Positions 24,787 to 33,263 of a stretch of DNA of 64,000 nt are shown here, in pieces (the first letter of the stretch is position 1; each line of letters starts with the position of its first letter). The notes under the pieces were generated by a model, which ran no database searches, was not told where the DNA came from, and saw nothing but the letters and a program-made list of their open reading frames with translations. Source of the stretch: Brevibacillus aydinogluensis (GTDB lineage Bacteria; Bacillota; Bacilli; Brevibacillales; Brevibacillaceae); the NCBI RefSeq assembly GCF_031954365.1, contig NZ_JAUSVZ010000004.1; one strand, given 5' to 3'. The position numbers and the translations under genes are program-made.

Positions 24787-25704
24787 CTATCGGAATATGG
24801 GAAGTTCCGGCGTCTTCACGGCCGGGTACAGTTTGAGCTGAAGCTGCTTGAAATCGCCAACTTTCACCATGTCGGCGGTCGTTAACAGCCGGAGGGCTGC
24901 ATTCACGTCTTGAAGTCCGAGGCTCTGCCATTCGTTGGACGACATCAGCATGTCCAGCCGCGCCGTCAGATCTTCCGGATTGTACGCCGTCCATTGTTTG
25001 TGATGGGTCAGCGCGGTTGCGGCCAGGTATGTGCGATAGTGAAACGGGTACTGTTTCCACTGGGCAATGCTGAGTGTCTTCGGCGTTTCTTTCGGCATTG
25101 GCTGTTTGGTGACATACGATGACTCCCACAAGGCCAGCGCCTGGTAGAGCAGTTCCTGTCCCTTCAGCCAACTGTTCTGGGACAACGTGAGGCGAGAGGC
25201 AATCTCCTCGGGTTCGAGTATATTACTATTCTGATCGGAGAGCAACTGCTCGATACTATCCAAATAAGCCCGGACGCTGTCCAGGAAGATGCTTTGGGAC
25301 TGGTTCAGCAGGGGAGCGGTGGTGAGTGCCGCCGGTTTCTCCAATTGCTTGATCGTCTCTTTGGCTGCCTTCACCAGTTGGTTGAGCGAATCGGTCCGCT
25401 GCTGTGTGTCCATGCGGCTCCAGTCTGCCATCTTGTCAAAGTGGGCTTGCTTCAGTTCCAGCAGCGGAGCGTACACGGCGTAATGAAAACGGATAAAGTC
25501 CTGTTCACTGTACAGTTTTTGTTCCCGCAGCAGCTTTTCCTGCTCCAGCATTTGCTTCTCTGTCTGGGAAGCTGCCGCTTGCTGTTCCTCCATCGCAGCT
25601 TTCATGTACCGGGCGCCGAAAAAAAATCCGCCAACAAAGCAGGCAAGTGTTATGATGATCATGTACGCAACGAGAAATTCAGATTTGGTTAAACGTTTGT
25701 TCAT
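24787..25704 (-). CDS. Membrane-anchored protein of unknown function
   Basis: The 305-residue product has one membrane segment at about residues 10-30 followed by a coiled-coil-like region rich in Glu and Gln (about 35-70). A largely helical, soluble domain follows, presumably outside the cell. I recognise no catalytic motif or family. The ATG at 25704 has GGAGGATC upstream. It is divergent from ypbB, with about 50 bases between the two start regions, and probably ends before the ferredoxin promoter. A cell-envelope or spore role is possible but not shown. Confidence 0.7.
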   Translation of the reverse strand: MNKRLTKSEFLVAYMIIITLACFVGGFFFGARYMKAAMEEQQAAASQTEKQMLEQEKLLREQKLYSEQDFIRFHYAVYAPLLELKQAHFDKMADWSRMDTQQRTDSLNQLVKAAKETIKQLEKPAALTTAPLLNQSQSIFLDSVRAYLDSIEQLLSDQNSNILEPEEIASRLTLSQNSWLKGQELLYQALALWESSYVTKQPMPKETPKTLSIAQWKQYPFHYRTYLAATALTHHKQWTAYNPEDLTARLDMLMSSNEWQSLGLQDVNAALRLLTTADMVKVGDFKQLQLKLYPAVKTPELPIFR

Positions 25705-25773
25705 ACGATCCTCCAGTATCCTTTTGTACGATAGTAAGTGTGTAGTATGTGGGGAGTGAAAAATCGAGTACCC

Positions 25774-26892
25774 ATGAGCAGTCCTACCTTAGCCGAACTG
25801 GAGCATGATTTCATGCAGGCTGTCACCCTCAACGGATTGAGTCCGCTGGCGGGAGAACGGACCATCCAGGCGCTGTATTACATTCTGCGCGGCCGCAAGA
25901 CCAACCAGACGCTGCAGGATGTGCATTTGTTCGCCCTTTATCCGTATTATCGGATGATTCCCCGCCTTTTGAAAGAGGATTGGGAGAAAATTGTCGACGC
26001 ACTCATGCAGCAGGGATTGATCCGCCTGGTGAGCCCGCCGGGGGAAGGACGCAAGCCGTCCTATGAACTGACGGAAGCGGGGGAGACCTGCGCCGCAGCC
26101 GGACGGGAGAGGTATCAGCTGGGATTCTGGTTCCAGCCGTTTGCCGGGACCGAGGTGGCTGAGCCGCTGGACCTCTTTTGGCGCCGCCTGCACCTGCTCG
26201 TCCAGACCGTCTCCCACCTGCTGGCAAACGACTTGTCCTTTCAGCCTGTCGTACAGGACAAGCAGGTGCAGCAGTGGGTGAAGCAGCGTCTGGGAAGACC
26301 GGAGCAGCGGGAACGCTGGCAGGAACATCTGGCGGACGAGCTGTACCGCCTGCTGGAACCGCTTCCCGCCTCTGTTCAGGAAGTGGTCGTCGCCCGCTTT
26401 TCCGGTGCGGCCCAATCGGGGCAAACCTTGACCCAACTGGCGCTGGACAGGCGGGAAGCCCCTTCGTACATACAGCTGCAATTTCGATACGGGCTGGCGC
26501 GGGCGTTGGATGCGCTGCGAAGCGAGAGCGGACGGTTTCCGCTGCTGGCCGAGCTAGCCGGTCCGTCCGGCAGCGGGGAACGGCGGCTGAGCGATAGCGC
26601 CGAGCAGACGTACGCGCTCCTGCGACAAGGCTTCTCAGTCGCGGAGATCGCCCAGAGACGAAGAATCAAACCCAGCACGGTGGAGGATCACCTGGCGGAA
26701 ATCGCCCTGCGCTGCCCGGAGTGGGACTGCTCGCGCTTTCTCTCGCCCGCGTTGGCAGAGAGGATCGTGCAGGCTAGTGAACAGTTGGGCACGAACCGGC
26801 TGCGCGTCGTGAAGGACCACCTGGGGCCAGACGTATCCTATCTGCAAATCCGTTTGGCGCTGGCGCGGCGGAAGGGAGGGACGACGACGTGA
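25774..26892 (+). CDS. ypbB: YpbB-like helix-turn-helix protein
   Basis: The 372-residue protein is encoded directly before recQ, as ypbB is in B. subtilis. It has a C-terminal helix-turn-helix region (about 275-310, with GFSVAEIAQRRRIKPSTVEDHLAE), the domain found next to or fused to RecQ helicases in other bacteria. Its role is unknown; a function with RecQ in DNA repair is likely from the overlap of its TGA with the recQ GTG start. The start is uncertain: ATG 25774 is taken, but GTG 25756 and GTG 25738 are also in frame and no well-placed ribosome site decides. Confidence 0.85.
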   Translation: MSSPTLAELEHDFMQAVTLNGLSPLAGERTIQALYYILRGRKTNQTLQDVHLFALYPYYRMIPRLLKEDWEKIVDALMQQGLIRLVSPPGEGRKPSYELTEAGETCAAAGRERYQLGFWFQPFAGTEVAEPLDLFWRRLHLLVQTVSHLLANDLSFQPVVQDKQVQQWVKQRLGRPEQRERWQEHLADELYRLLEPLPASVQEVVVARFSGAAQSGQTLTQLALDRREAPSYIQLQFRYGLARALDALRSESGRFPLLAELAGPSGSGERRLSDSAEQTYALLRQGFSVAEIAQRRRIKPSTVEDHLAEIALRCPEWDCSRFLSPALAERIVQASEQLGTNRLRVVKDHLGPDVSYLQIRLALARRKGGTTT

Positions 26893-28466
26893 TAAACGTT
26901 GATCTGCTGACCCAAGCGCTGCGCCGTCACTTTGGCTATGAAACGTTTCGTCCCGGCCAGCAGGAGATTATTTCTCGCCTGCTGCAGGGAAAAAACGTGC
27001 TCGGGCTGTTGGCGACCGGCGGCGGAAAGTCGCTGACGTACCAACTGCCCGCGCTTCTCTTGCCAGGAGTGGTCGTCGTGGTCTCTCCGTTGATTTCCTT
27101 GATGGTGGACCAGGTGCAGCAGCTTCGCGCCAGGCGGAAAATTCCCGCTGCCTACCTGAACAGCACCCTGGACCCGGCAGATTCCCGGCAAATCATGCGC
27201 GACATCAGAAGCGGCGCCTGCAAACTGCTCTATGTATCTCCGGAAAAGCTGCAGCAGCCGATCGTGCAGGAGACGCTGCGCAGCGCAGGTGTTTCGATGG
27301 TTGCCGTCGACGAAGCCCACTGCATCTCCCAGTGGGGGCATGATTTCCGCACGGACTATCTGCGGCTGCCGGACGTGATAGAGAAGCTCGGCGGTCCGCC
27401 GGTACTGGCTGTAACCGCCACCGCCACGACAGCGGTGAGAGAAGAGATATGCCGCTTGTTGAAGATTGAACCGGAGGACGTGGTGGCGCTTCCGCTCAAT
27501 CGAGCCAATATCGCGATCGACGTGATCGCCGCAGCCAGCGAAGCCGAGCGCCGGGAACAGGTGATGGCCGCGATGGACCGCCTGCGCGGGCCGGGGATTG
27601 TCTACTGCAGCACACGGCAGGCTGTGGAGACGCTCGTCGCCGCTTACCAGTTGGACGGAAAAAAACGGGTTCACGCATATCACGGCGGCATGAACAGCAT
27701 GGAACGGATGCTGGTACAGACGCAGTTTTTGCGCGGAGAGCTGGAAGTGATCGTGGCGACCAACGCATTTGGCATGGGAATCGACAAGGCCGACATCCGC
27801 TACGTGATTCACTACCACTTTCCCGCCAGCCTGGAAGCCTACGCCCAGGAAATCGGACGGATCGGCAGGGACGGGGCACCCGGTTATGCTGCGCTGTATT
27901 ACGTGGCGGATGATTTGCACATTCACGCGCACATGCTGGAAAACGAGTACCCGACTGCAGAAGAGGTGGCCCGCTTTCTTCGCCTGCTGAACAGGGAGGG
28001 TTCACTGCCTGCAGAGGTGCTCACCGCGGCGGAGATCGACGCAGACATGGCCCGGCTGCTGTTCTTTTACGCTGAACAGAGCGGCCTGTTGAGGGAAGTG
28101 GCGGTCACGCGCGAACAGTACCACTACACCTTGTCCGATGTGCCGTCGGACGGTGAAGCGCTCCAAAACCACGTGCAGCGGGTTTGGCAGGCCACGGAAT
28201 GGAGCAGGCGGCAAAAGCGGCAAAAGCTGTCGGACATGCTGCGCTGGCTGGAGGGTAGCGGCTGTTTGCGCCGCGAGTTGAACCGGTACTTTGGTGAGGA
28301 TGACCAATCCTATTCGCTGGCTTGCTGCTCCCGCTGCGGCCTGGAGCTGTCCCCCTATCTGGAGGAGACGCACTTGGCTCGTCCTCCTCAGAGAGAAACG
28401 ATCTGGAATTTGCGGGAGGCATTGGCCCGGCTGCTGCCGAATCGTAAGGGAGGGAAGGGGCCGTGA
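26889..28466 (+). CDS. recQ: ATP-dependent DNA helicase RecQ
   Basis: RecQ unwinds DNA 3'-5' in repair and recombination. The 525-residue product has Walker A GGGKS (Lys47), the DEAH box VDEAHCISQWGHDFR, motif V/VI stretches ATNAFGMGIDKADIR and EIGRIGRDGAPG, and a zinc-binding region ending CCSRCG near residue 480. No HRDC domain is present, so it is the short form. It begins at GTG 26889 overlapping the ypbB stop and overlaps the next gene by 4 bases. Confidence 0.93.
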   Translation: MINVDLLTQALRRHFGYETFRPGQQEIISRLLQGKNVLGLLATGGGKSLTYQLPALLLPGVVVVVSPLISLMVDQVQQLRARRKIPAAYLNSTLDPADSRQIMRDIRSGACKLLYVSPEKLQQPIVQETLRSAGVSMVAVDEAHCISQWGHDFRTDYLRLPDVIEKLGGPPVLAVTATATTAVREEICRLLKIEPEDVVALPLNRANIAIDVIAAASEAERREQVMAAMDRLRGPGIVYCSTRQAVETLVAAYQLDGKKRVHAYHGGMNSMERMLVQTQFLRGELEVIVATNAFGMGIDKADIRYVIHYHFPASLEAYAQEIGRIGRDGAPGYAALYYVADDLHIHAHMLENEYPTAEEVARFLRLLNREGSLPAEVLTAAEIDADMARLLFFYAEQSGLLREVAVTREQYHYTLSDVPSDGEALQNHVQRVWQATEWSRRQKRQKLSDMLRWLEGSGCLRRELNRYFGEDDQSYSLACCSRCGLELSPYLEETHLARPPQRETIWNLREALARLLPNRKGGKGP

Positions 28467-29044
28467 AGCGTCGATGGGAAGAATTCGATCCGGCCGCTCT
28501 GAGGCTCAATTTGTGGCTGACCCAGTTCATCGTGCTGGCGGTGGCTGCAATCGGCAGCTTATGGGTGCACGGTTGGAAAGGTACCCTGCTGCTGTTTGCG
28601 CTGCCGACCCTGCCGGAACTGGCGCGTGCAGGAGCCGTCGCGCTTGCGGTCGTTCTGGCCAGCATCCTGATGGACCGGTATCTGCCGCGACGATGGCAGG
28701 ATGACGGCGACATTAATGAACGAATTTTTCGCGGTCTGCCTTTTGGGACCACCGCTTTGCTGTGCGCAGTGATCGGAATCGGGGAAGAATGGCTGTTTCG
28801 CGGTGTGCTTCTGCCGCTGATCGGCAATGGATGGACAAGTCTGGTCTTTACCCTGGTTCACGTCCGGTACCTGCAAAAGCCGCTGCTTGTCGCAAGCGTC
28901 TATGGCACCAGCTGGCTTTTGGGCTGGCTGTTTGAATCGGGCGGGCAGCTCGTCACACCGATACTGGCCCACATGGCGATCGATTTGCTGCTGGCTCTCT
29001 ACATTCAATACGGATGTGCAAGCGAGAGGAGGAATCAGGAGTGA
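28463..29044 (+). CDS. CPBP-family intramembrane metalloprotease
   Basis: This 193-residue membrane protein belongs to the CPBP (CAAX protease and bacteriocin-processing, Abi) family. Motif 1 is GEEWLFRG (EExxxR), motif 2 FTLVHVRY, and motif 3 HMAIDLL. About six membrane segments are predicted. The position after recQ matches B. subtilis ypbD. Substrate unknown. The start is GTG 28463 overlapping the recQ stop by 4 bases, and its own stop overlaps the next GTG, so recQ through the LysM gene is one coupled set. Confidence 0.85.
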   Translation: MKRRWEEFDPAALRLNLWLTQFIVLAVAAIGSLWVHGWKGTLLLFALPTLPELARAGAVALAVVLASILMDRYLPRRWQDDGDINERIFRGLPFGTTALLCAVIGIGEEWLFRGVLLPLIGNGWTSLVFTLVHVRYLQKPLLVASVYGTSWLLGWLFESGGQLVTPILAHMAIDLLLALYIQYGCASERRNQE

Positions 29045-29742
29045 CAAAGGGCAGAAGCAAACGGATGCCGGAAACGTTCCGGGTGAGTCCGGAATCGGAC
29101 GTGCACGAACTGCCTCCGCGGCGGTTGCGCCACAAAAGGGGGCGGCTCTCATACAAAGCTGTTCTCAGTTCCGGCCTGGCCATTTTCGGCTCGCTGTTTC
29201 TCGTGCTGGTGGCCGCAGAACTGTACCAGGCCCATCAAACGTCGTCGAATCCCCCAGGTAATGAGACAGCACGAGCGGAGCAAGCCGCAGCCGGACAGAC
29301 GTCTGCTATCGCCCAAGCGGACGGCTCGGCTCCGTCTGCTCCCCCCGTCGGTTCGGCCGCTGTCAGTGGCGGTGAGGGAGGACAGGCAGCGGCCATCGTG
29401 AACAGCCCAAGCAGCGGATCGCTGCCTAATGAATCGGCGCAGACAAAAGCGAATGCTGTCGCGGGAACGGCGTCAGAAAAGCCTGCCACAGAACAGACAA
29501 ACGCCACCACTCCTGCCTCCTTCGAGCATACTTCGTCTTCCGGTAAAGTCCAAGCCGCCAAGCCGGCGCCTAAGCCTAAGGTAAAGCGCCACGTCGTTCA
29601 AAAGGGGGAGACGCTGTTCATGCTGTCCCGACTCTACTATGGAAACAACGGAGGGGTCTCCCGGATTGCGAGATACAATGGGATTAGTCCGGAGGCCAAG
29701 TTGAAAGCAGGTGACGTATTGTCGATTCCTCTGTCGCCGTGA
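29041..29742 (+). CDS. Membrane-anchored LysM protein
   Basis: The 233-residue product has a positively charged cytoplasmic N terminus, one membrane segment at about 40-62, a low-complexity Ala/Ser/Gly/Pro/Thr linker (about 65-185) and a C-terminal LysM domain (about 188-231, HVVQKGETLFMLSRLYYG) that binds peptidoglycan. It resembles B. subtilis YpbE in place and layout. GTG 29041 is used, overlapping the protease gene stop, with GGAGGAATCAGGA upstream. A wall-linked role in envelope or spore cortex is possible. Confidence 0.85.
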   Translation: MTKGRSKRMPETFRVSPESDVHELPPRRLRHKRGRLSYKAVLSSGLAIFGSLFLVLVAAELYQAHQTSSNPPGNETARAEQAAAGQTSAIAQADGSAPSAPPVGSAAVSGGEGGQAAAIVNSPSSGSLPNESAQTKANAVAGTASEKPATEQTNATTPASFEHTSSSGKVQAAKPAPKPKVKRHVVQKGETLFMLSRLYYGNNGGVSRIARYNGISPEAKLKAGDVLSIPLSP

Positions 29743-29803
29743 TGAGCCGGCAGTCAAACGGACATGCTAAGGGAAAACCGAGAGACGGGCAGGTGACGAT
29801 GGC

Positions 29804-30709
29804 ATGGTCTTTGACACGATTATCATTGGCGGGGGAATTGCAGGATTGCAGACTGCCATTCAGCTTTCCCGATGCCTGCGTAACGTCGCCGTGGTAGATG
29901 CCAACCATGGCAGGTCAACGGTGGCCAAAGCGTACCGCAACATCCTCGGATTTCCCGACGGCGTCAGCGGAAAGGCGCTGCGCGATGCCGGACGAACCCA
30001 TGCGCTCCGTCTGGGCGTTCGCTTTTTTTCTGACGAGGTGTCAGAGCTCTCGGAACACGAGGGACGTTTTTTTGCCCGTCTCCGCGTCTCCGGTTACCGG
30101 CTCGAGGGACGTACAGTGGTGCTGGCAGCAGGAATCAGCGACCCGTTTCCGGACATACCGGGGCTTGTCGACTGTCTCGGAAAATCAATCTTCATCTGCC
30201 CCGATTGTGACGGGTACGAGACGGTCGGTCAGGCGACAGCGGTCATCGGAGCTGCTCCGCAAGCGGCAAAAATGGCCGTCCAGCTTCGTTATTACACCGA
30301 CCGCCTGACGGTGATCAACCACGCCGGATCGCCGCTCGGAGCGCAGGAAGGCGAGACAATCCGATCGCTCTCGATCGACGTGATCAACGAGCGGGTAGAA
30401 CGGCTTGCACACCAAAACGGAATGCTTACCGGCATCGTCTTGTCCGGCGGCGCCATGTTGTCAGTCAGCCGGGCCTTTCTCGCGTTTCCCGGCGCCCGTG
30501 TAAACACAGACTTGCTGCGTCCGTTTGCCGTCCGCTTCAACGAAAAGGGGCACGTCCTGGTCGATCCCCGTACCAAGGAAACAGACCACCGGAATATATG
30601 GGCCGTGGGCGACGTGATTCCCCATTCCCAGCAGGTGGCGATCGCAATGGGAGATGGGGCGCAGGCCGCGATCTGGATTCACAAGCGCCTGCAGGAAAGC
30701 ATCACATAG
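29804..30709 (+). CDS. Thioredoxin-reductase-like flavoprotein
   Basis: The 301-residue protein is a pyridine-nucleotide disulfide oxidoreductase of the low-molecular-weight thioredoxin reductase group. It has the FAD motif IIIGGGIAGLQTA at the N terminus, a redox-active Cys-Pro-Asp-Cys followed by DGYE (about 128-134), and the C-terminal FAD motif IWAVGDV. The usual second GxGxxA NADPH motif is altered to IGAAPQAA, which weakens confidence in NADPH use. It may reduce a low-molecular-weight disulfide rather than thioredoxin; a bacillithiol-type gene lies 2 kb away. Substrate is not known. Confidence 0.8.
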   Translation: MVFDTIIIGGGIAGLQTAIQLSRCLRNVAVVDANHGRSTVAKAYRNILGFPDGVSGKALRDAGRTHALRLGVRFFSDEVSELSEHEGRFFARLRVSGYRLEGRTVVLAAGISDPFPDIPGLVDCLGKSIFICPDCDGYETVGQATAVIGAAPQAAKMAVQLRYYTDRLTVINHAGSPLGAQEGETIRSLSIDVINERVERLAHQNGMLTGIVLSGGAMLSVSRAFLAFPGARVNTDLLRPFAVRFNEKGHVLVDPRTKETDHRNIWAVGDVIPHSQQVAIAMGDGAQAAIWIHKRLQESIT

Positions 30710-30824
30710 CATATCACGGGACGGATCGCATTTTGTATTCATTTGGTGACCAGGCACAAGCAACCGCAGTCCACCGTATGCTTTGTTTGATCGAACATGG
30801 GCAGTACGGAGGGACATTGGCAAG

Positions 30825-31292
30825 ATGATTACCTACCTGAGAGATTTGCTGCTGGGACTTTTGGCATGGTGGTGCGGAAACGGTGCGATTCGGCTGTTTC
30901 CCGTCACGCCGCTTCACCCTGATCGGCTGGGGGACTGGGTTGCCTTTTTGCTGTTCAAGCCGGTCGAACTGGTAATGGCGGCCATCTTGTTTGTGCTGGG
31001 GTCGGTCCTGTTGGGTGGACTGATCCGCACCCATGCGGCCGAGGCCATCCGGCGAGGGGTGTTTGGCGAGGGCTGTCTGAACGCTCTGCTGTGCGTATAC
31101 GCAGGTTTCCTCGGGTACATTCAGTATCTCAAAATGCCCATGCCGACGCTCATTTTCGGCGGAGCTGCAATCTTGATCCTGTTGGTTCGGATGCAGCGCA
31201 GGCGGTCGCTGCAGACGGAAATCATTGAATTGATGAAAAGCACGCAGAAGCAGTTCCTGTCCACGGCTTTCCCGGGAAAGCGCAGAATCTGA
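30825..31292 (+). CDS. Membrane protein of unknown function
   Basis: The 155-residue product has about four hydrophobic segments (near 8-25, 40-65, 88-105 and 110-128) and a basic, helical C-terminal tail. I recognise no motif. The place, between the recQ cluster and mecA, corresponds to the small membrane protein genes ypbF and ypbG region of B. subtilis, but similarity was not established. ATG 30825 has GGAGGG 11 bases upstream. It stands alone in the intergenic region before mecA. Confidence 0.6.
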   Translation: MITYLRDLLLGLLAWWCGNGAIRLFPVTPLHPDRLGDWVAFLLFKPVELVMAAILFVLGSVLLGGLIRTHAAEAIRRGVFGEGCLNALLCVYAGFLGYIQYLKMPMPTLIFGGAAILILLVRMQRRRSLQTEIIELMKSTQKQFLSTAFPGKRRI

Positions 31293-31546
31293 CAGACCTT
31301 TACAGAATCAACCGTTCTGCGTGTCCGGTCGACAGGATTCCCGGTTGCTTCTCCCTTCAGCACACACGAATGGACCCGAGCGCTATATTCTTCCGCGCAA
31401 CTATGTTATGATAGAGCCAGTCCCCTTTTTTTCACGACATTGTGAAAATGGTGGATGGCCGAGGGGTGTCCGCCGGAAATGCGGAGAACTCTTACAGGCT
31501 CTGGTTCATACTTTGTAATACGACTGGATGGCGAGGAGGGACAGTC

Positions 31547-32149
31547 ATGCGTGTTGAACGCCTTGGTCAAGACAAGATACGGATCTTCCTAACGTTCGAC
31601 GATCTGTCGGAGCGAGGAATTGAAAAAGAAGACATGTGGCGTGACATTCCAAAGGTACATGAACTGTTCAACGACATGATGGAACAGGCCTACCACGAAT
31701 TGGGCTTTGAAGTGTCCGGGCCTGTCGCCGTTGAAGTGTTTGCCTTGCCAGCACAGGGAATGGTCGTAATCGTAACGCGCGGCAAAACAGGCTCAATGCT
31801 TGAGAAGGAAGAGGAAGAGTACGAGGACGATGACGTATATGAATTGGAAGTCACTCTGGAAGAGAGTGAACTCGTCATCTATTCCTTCCGCGACTTTGAG
31901 CATCTGGTTGAAGCAGCTCATCGCATAAACGCGATGTTGACCAATGGCGGAGCCGCTTATTTTTACCAGGGCAAATACTACCTTGTACTGGGAGAGCTCG
32001 ATTTGGATCAGGAGCAGTACCAGAAGCTGATTGCGATCCTCTCTGAATACGGAGAAGCGACGCCGACTACCGTTTACGTCCTGGAGGAATACGGCAAGGT
32101 TGTCGTTGCTGACGACGCTGTCAAGGAGATTTGCAGACATTTTCAGTAA
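31547..32149 (+). CDS. mecA: Adaptor protein MecA (MecA/YpbH family)
   Basis: MecA-type adaptors bring substrates such as ComK to the ClpCP protease. The 200-residue product has the MecA N-terminal domain (MRVERLGQDKIRIFLTFDDL in part, with GIEKEDMW), an acidic linker near residues 85-95 and the ClpC-binding C-terminal domain (FRDFEHLVEAAHRI, YYLVLGELD). The genomic position fits B. subtilis YpbH (MecB), the paralogue of MecA; which of the two activities it has cannot be told. ATG 31547 has GAGGAGGG upstream. About 250 bases before it hold no gene I can support, only a possible TATGAT box near 31408. Confidence 0.9.
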   Translation: MRVERLGQDKIRIFLTFDDLSERGIEKEDMWRDIPKVHELFNDMMEQAYHELGFEVSGPVAVEVFALPAQGMVVIVTRGKTGSMLEKEEEEYEDDDVYELEVTLEESELVIYSFRDFEHLVEAAHRINAMLTNGGAAYFYQGKYYLVLGELDLDQEQYQKLIAILSEYGEATPTTVYVLEEYGKVVVADDAVKEICRHFQ

Positions 32150-32181
32150 CATGTCTGGCGGACATTCCTGTACAATAAAAC

Positions 32182-32207
32182 AGCACCTAGCGGTTGCTAG
32201 GTGCTTT
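32182..32207. terminator. Bidirectional terminator between mecA and the deacetylase gene
   Basis: AGCACCTAGC (32182-32191) and GCTAGGTGCT (32196-32205) form a 10-base-pair stem with loop GGTT. T-runs lie on both sides. Confidence 0.85.
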
Positions 32208-32215
32208 TGCTGTTC

Positions 32216-32962
32216 TTACAGCCCGGCGAACAGGTCGCTCTCCTTGCCTTCGCGATCGGGCACGTACCCCTTGAGGTTGTGCCAGACGAGCATGAACTGA
32301 TTCACGGTGCGGACGTTGTCGAGGCGGCCGGCCAGCACCCCCGGGAAAACACGCTCCACGGACATGTGCTGTGTCCGGTGAGCCGCCAGTGCCCGGGCCA
32401 CCTGCAGGGCGTACTCCGGCGCGCGGATTTCCGTCGTGATCGCTTCGTAGGGATCCGTGCAGGGAGGCACAAACATCCCGGCGGGTTCGCCCGCCGCGTA
32501 CGTCACGTGATACAGCTTGCGCACCGGAGAGCCGGGAGGAAGCTGTTTGACGGCCTGCGTCGTCGCTGCGGATATGGCCTGATGGTCCGGATGGCCGGAG
32601 ATGCCATGCGGAGCGAAGGTGACCACGACCTGAGGCTGACAGGAGGCGATGACGGCCTGGATGCGACTGATCAATTCGTCTTCGGGCACGGAGGAGAGCC
32701 GTTTGTCAGTGTAGTCGAGGAAAAGCAGGTTGTCGATGCCCAGGATGGTTGCCGCCTCACGCAGTTCCCGCTCCCGGAAGCTCGGCAGTTCGGCTTGTGT
32801 GCACAGCGGCGGATCTCCCGCCTTGCCAGCCTCTCCGCGAGTGGCGCACACCAGGGAAATGGTCGTGTCCGGTTGCTGTGCGTACTTGCAAATCGTCACT
32901 CCAGACGTGAACGTTTCATCATCTGGATGGGCAAACACAAACAGGATATGTTTTGGTTCCAT
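32216..32962 (-). CDS. bshB2: PIG-L deacetylase, probable bacillithiol enzyme BshB2
   Basis: The 248-residue protein is a LmbE/PIG-L zinc de-N-acetylase. It has AHPDDE (zinc and catalytic residues) near the N terminus and GHPDHQAI further on. Members in Bacillales include BshB1 and BshB2, which remove acetate from GlcNAc-malate during bacillithiol synthesis; the C-terminal part resembles the BshB2/YojG type. No other bsh gene is next to it, so the exact substrate is inferred. GGAGGGG precedes the ATG at 32962; the longer upstream frame lacks a ribosome site. Confidence 0.75.
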   Translation of the reverse strand: MEPKHILFVFAHPDDETFTSGVTICKYAQQPDTTISLVCATRGEAGKAGDPPLCTQAELPSFRERELREAATILGIDNLLFLDYTDKRLSSVPEDELISRIQAVIASCQPQVVVTFAPHGISGHPDHQAISAATTQAVKQLPPGSPVRKLYHVTYAAGEPAGMFVPPCTDPYEAITTEIRAPEYALQVARALAAHRTQHMSVERVFPGVLAGRLDNVRTVNQFMLVWHNLKGYVPDREGKESDLFAGL

Positions 32963-33192
32963 TACAACCCCTCCGTCTTGCAACATGCTGCTCTGCCGTT
33001 TATTATCGCACAACCCGGACGATTTGACATGCGCGGGTGTAAGTCGGGGCAATATAATCTTCTATCGTTTCGGGCACGCTAACAGTACTGCCCTGCGTGT
33101 GAAGCGCCTCGTTCCGGAACGATTTCATGACGCGCCCGGGACAGAACAAACACCTGCAATCTCTTTTTCGGAGACAAATGGGAATTTTCATC

Positions 33193-33221
33193 TTCTCATC
33201 CCTGATACAAGCGTGTATACT
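33193..33221 (+). promoter_or_regulatory. Sigma-A promoter of the glutamate dehydrogenase gene
   Basis: TTCTCA at 33193-33198 and TATACT at 33216-33221 are 17 bases apart, 42 bases before the start codon. Confidence 0.55.
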
Positions 33222-33263
33222 TAACGGTGGGTCTACCGACAACTATTTTGAGGTGAATATGTA

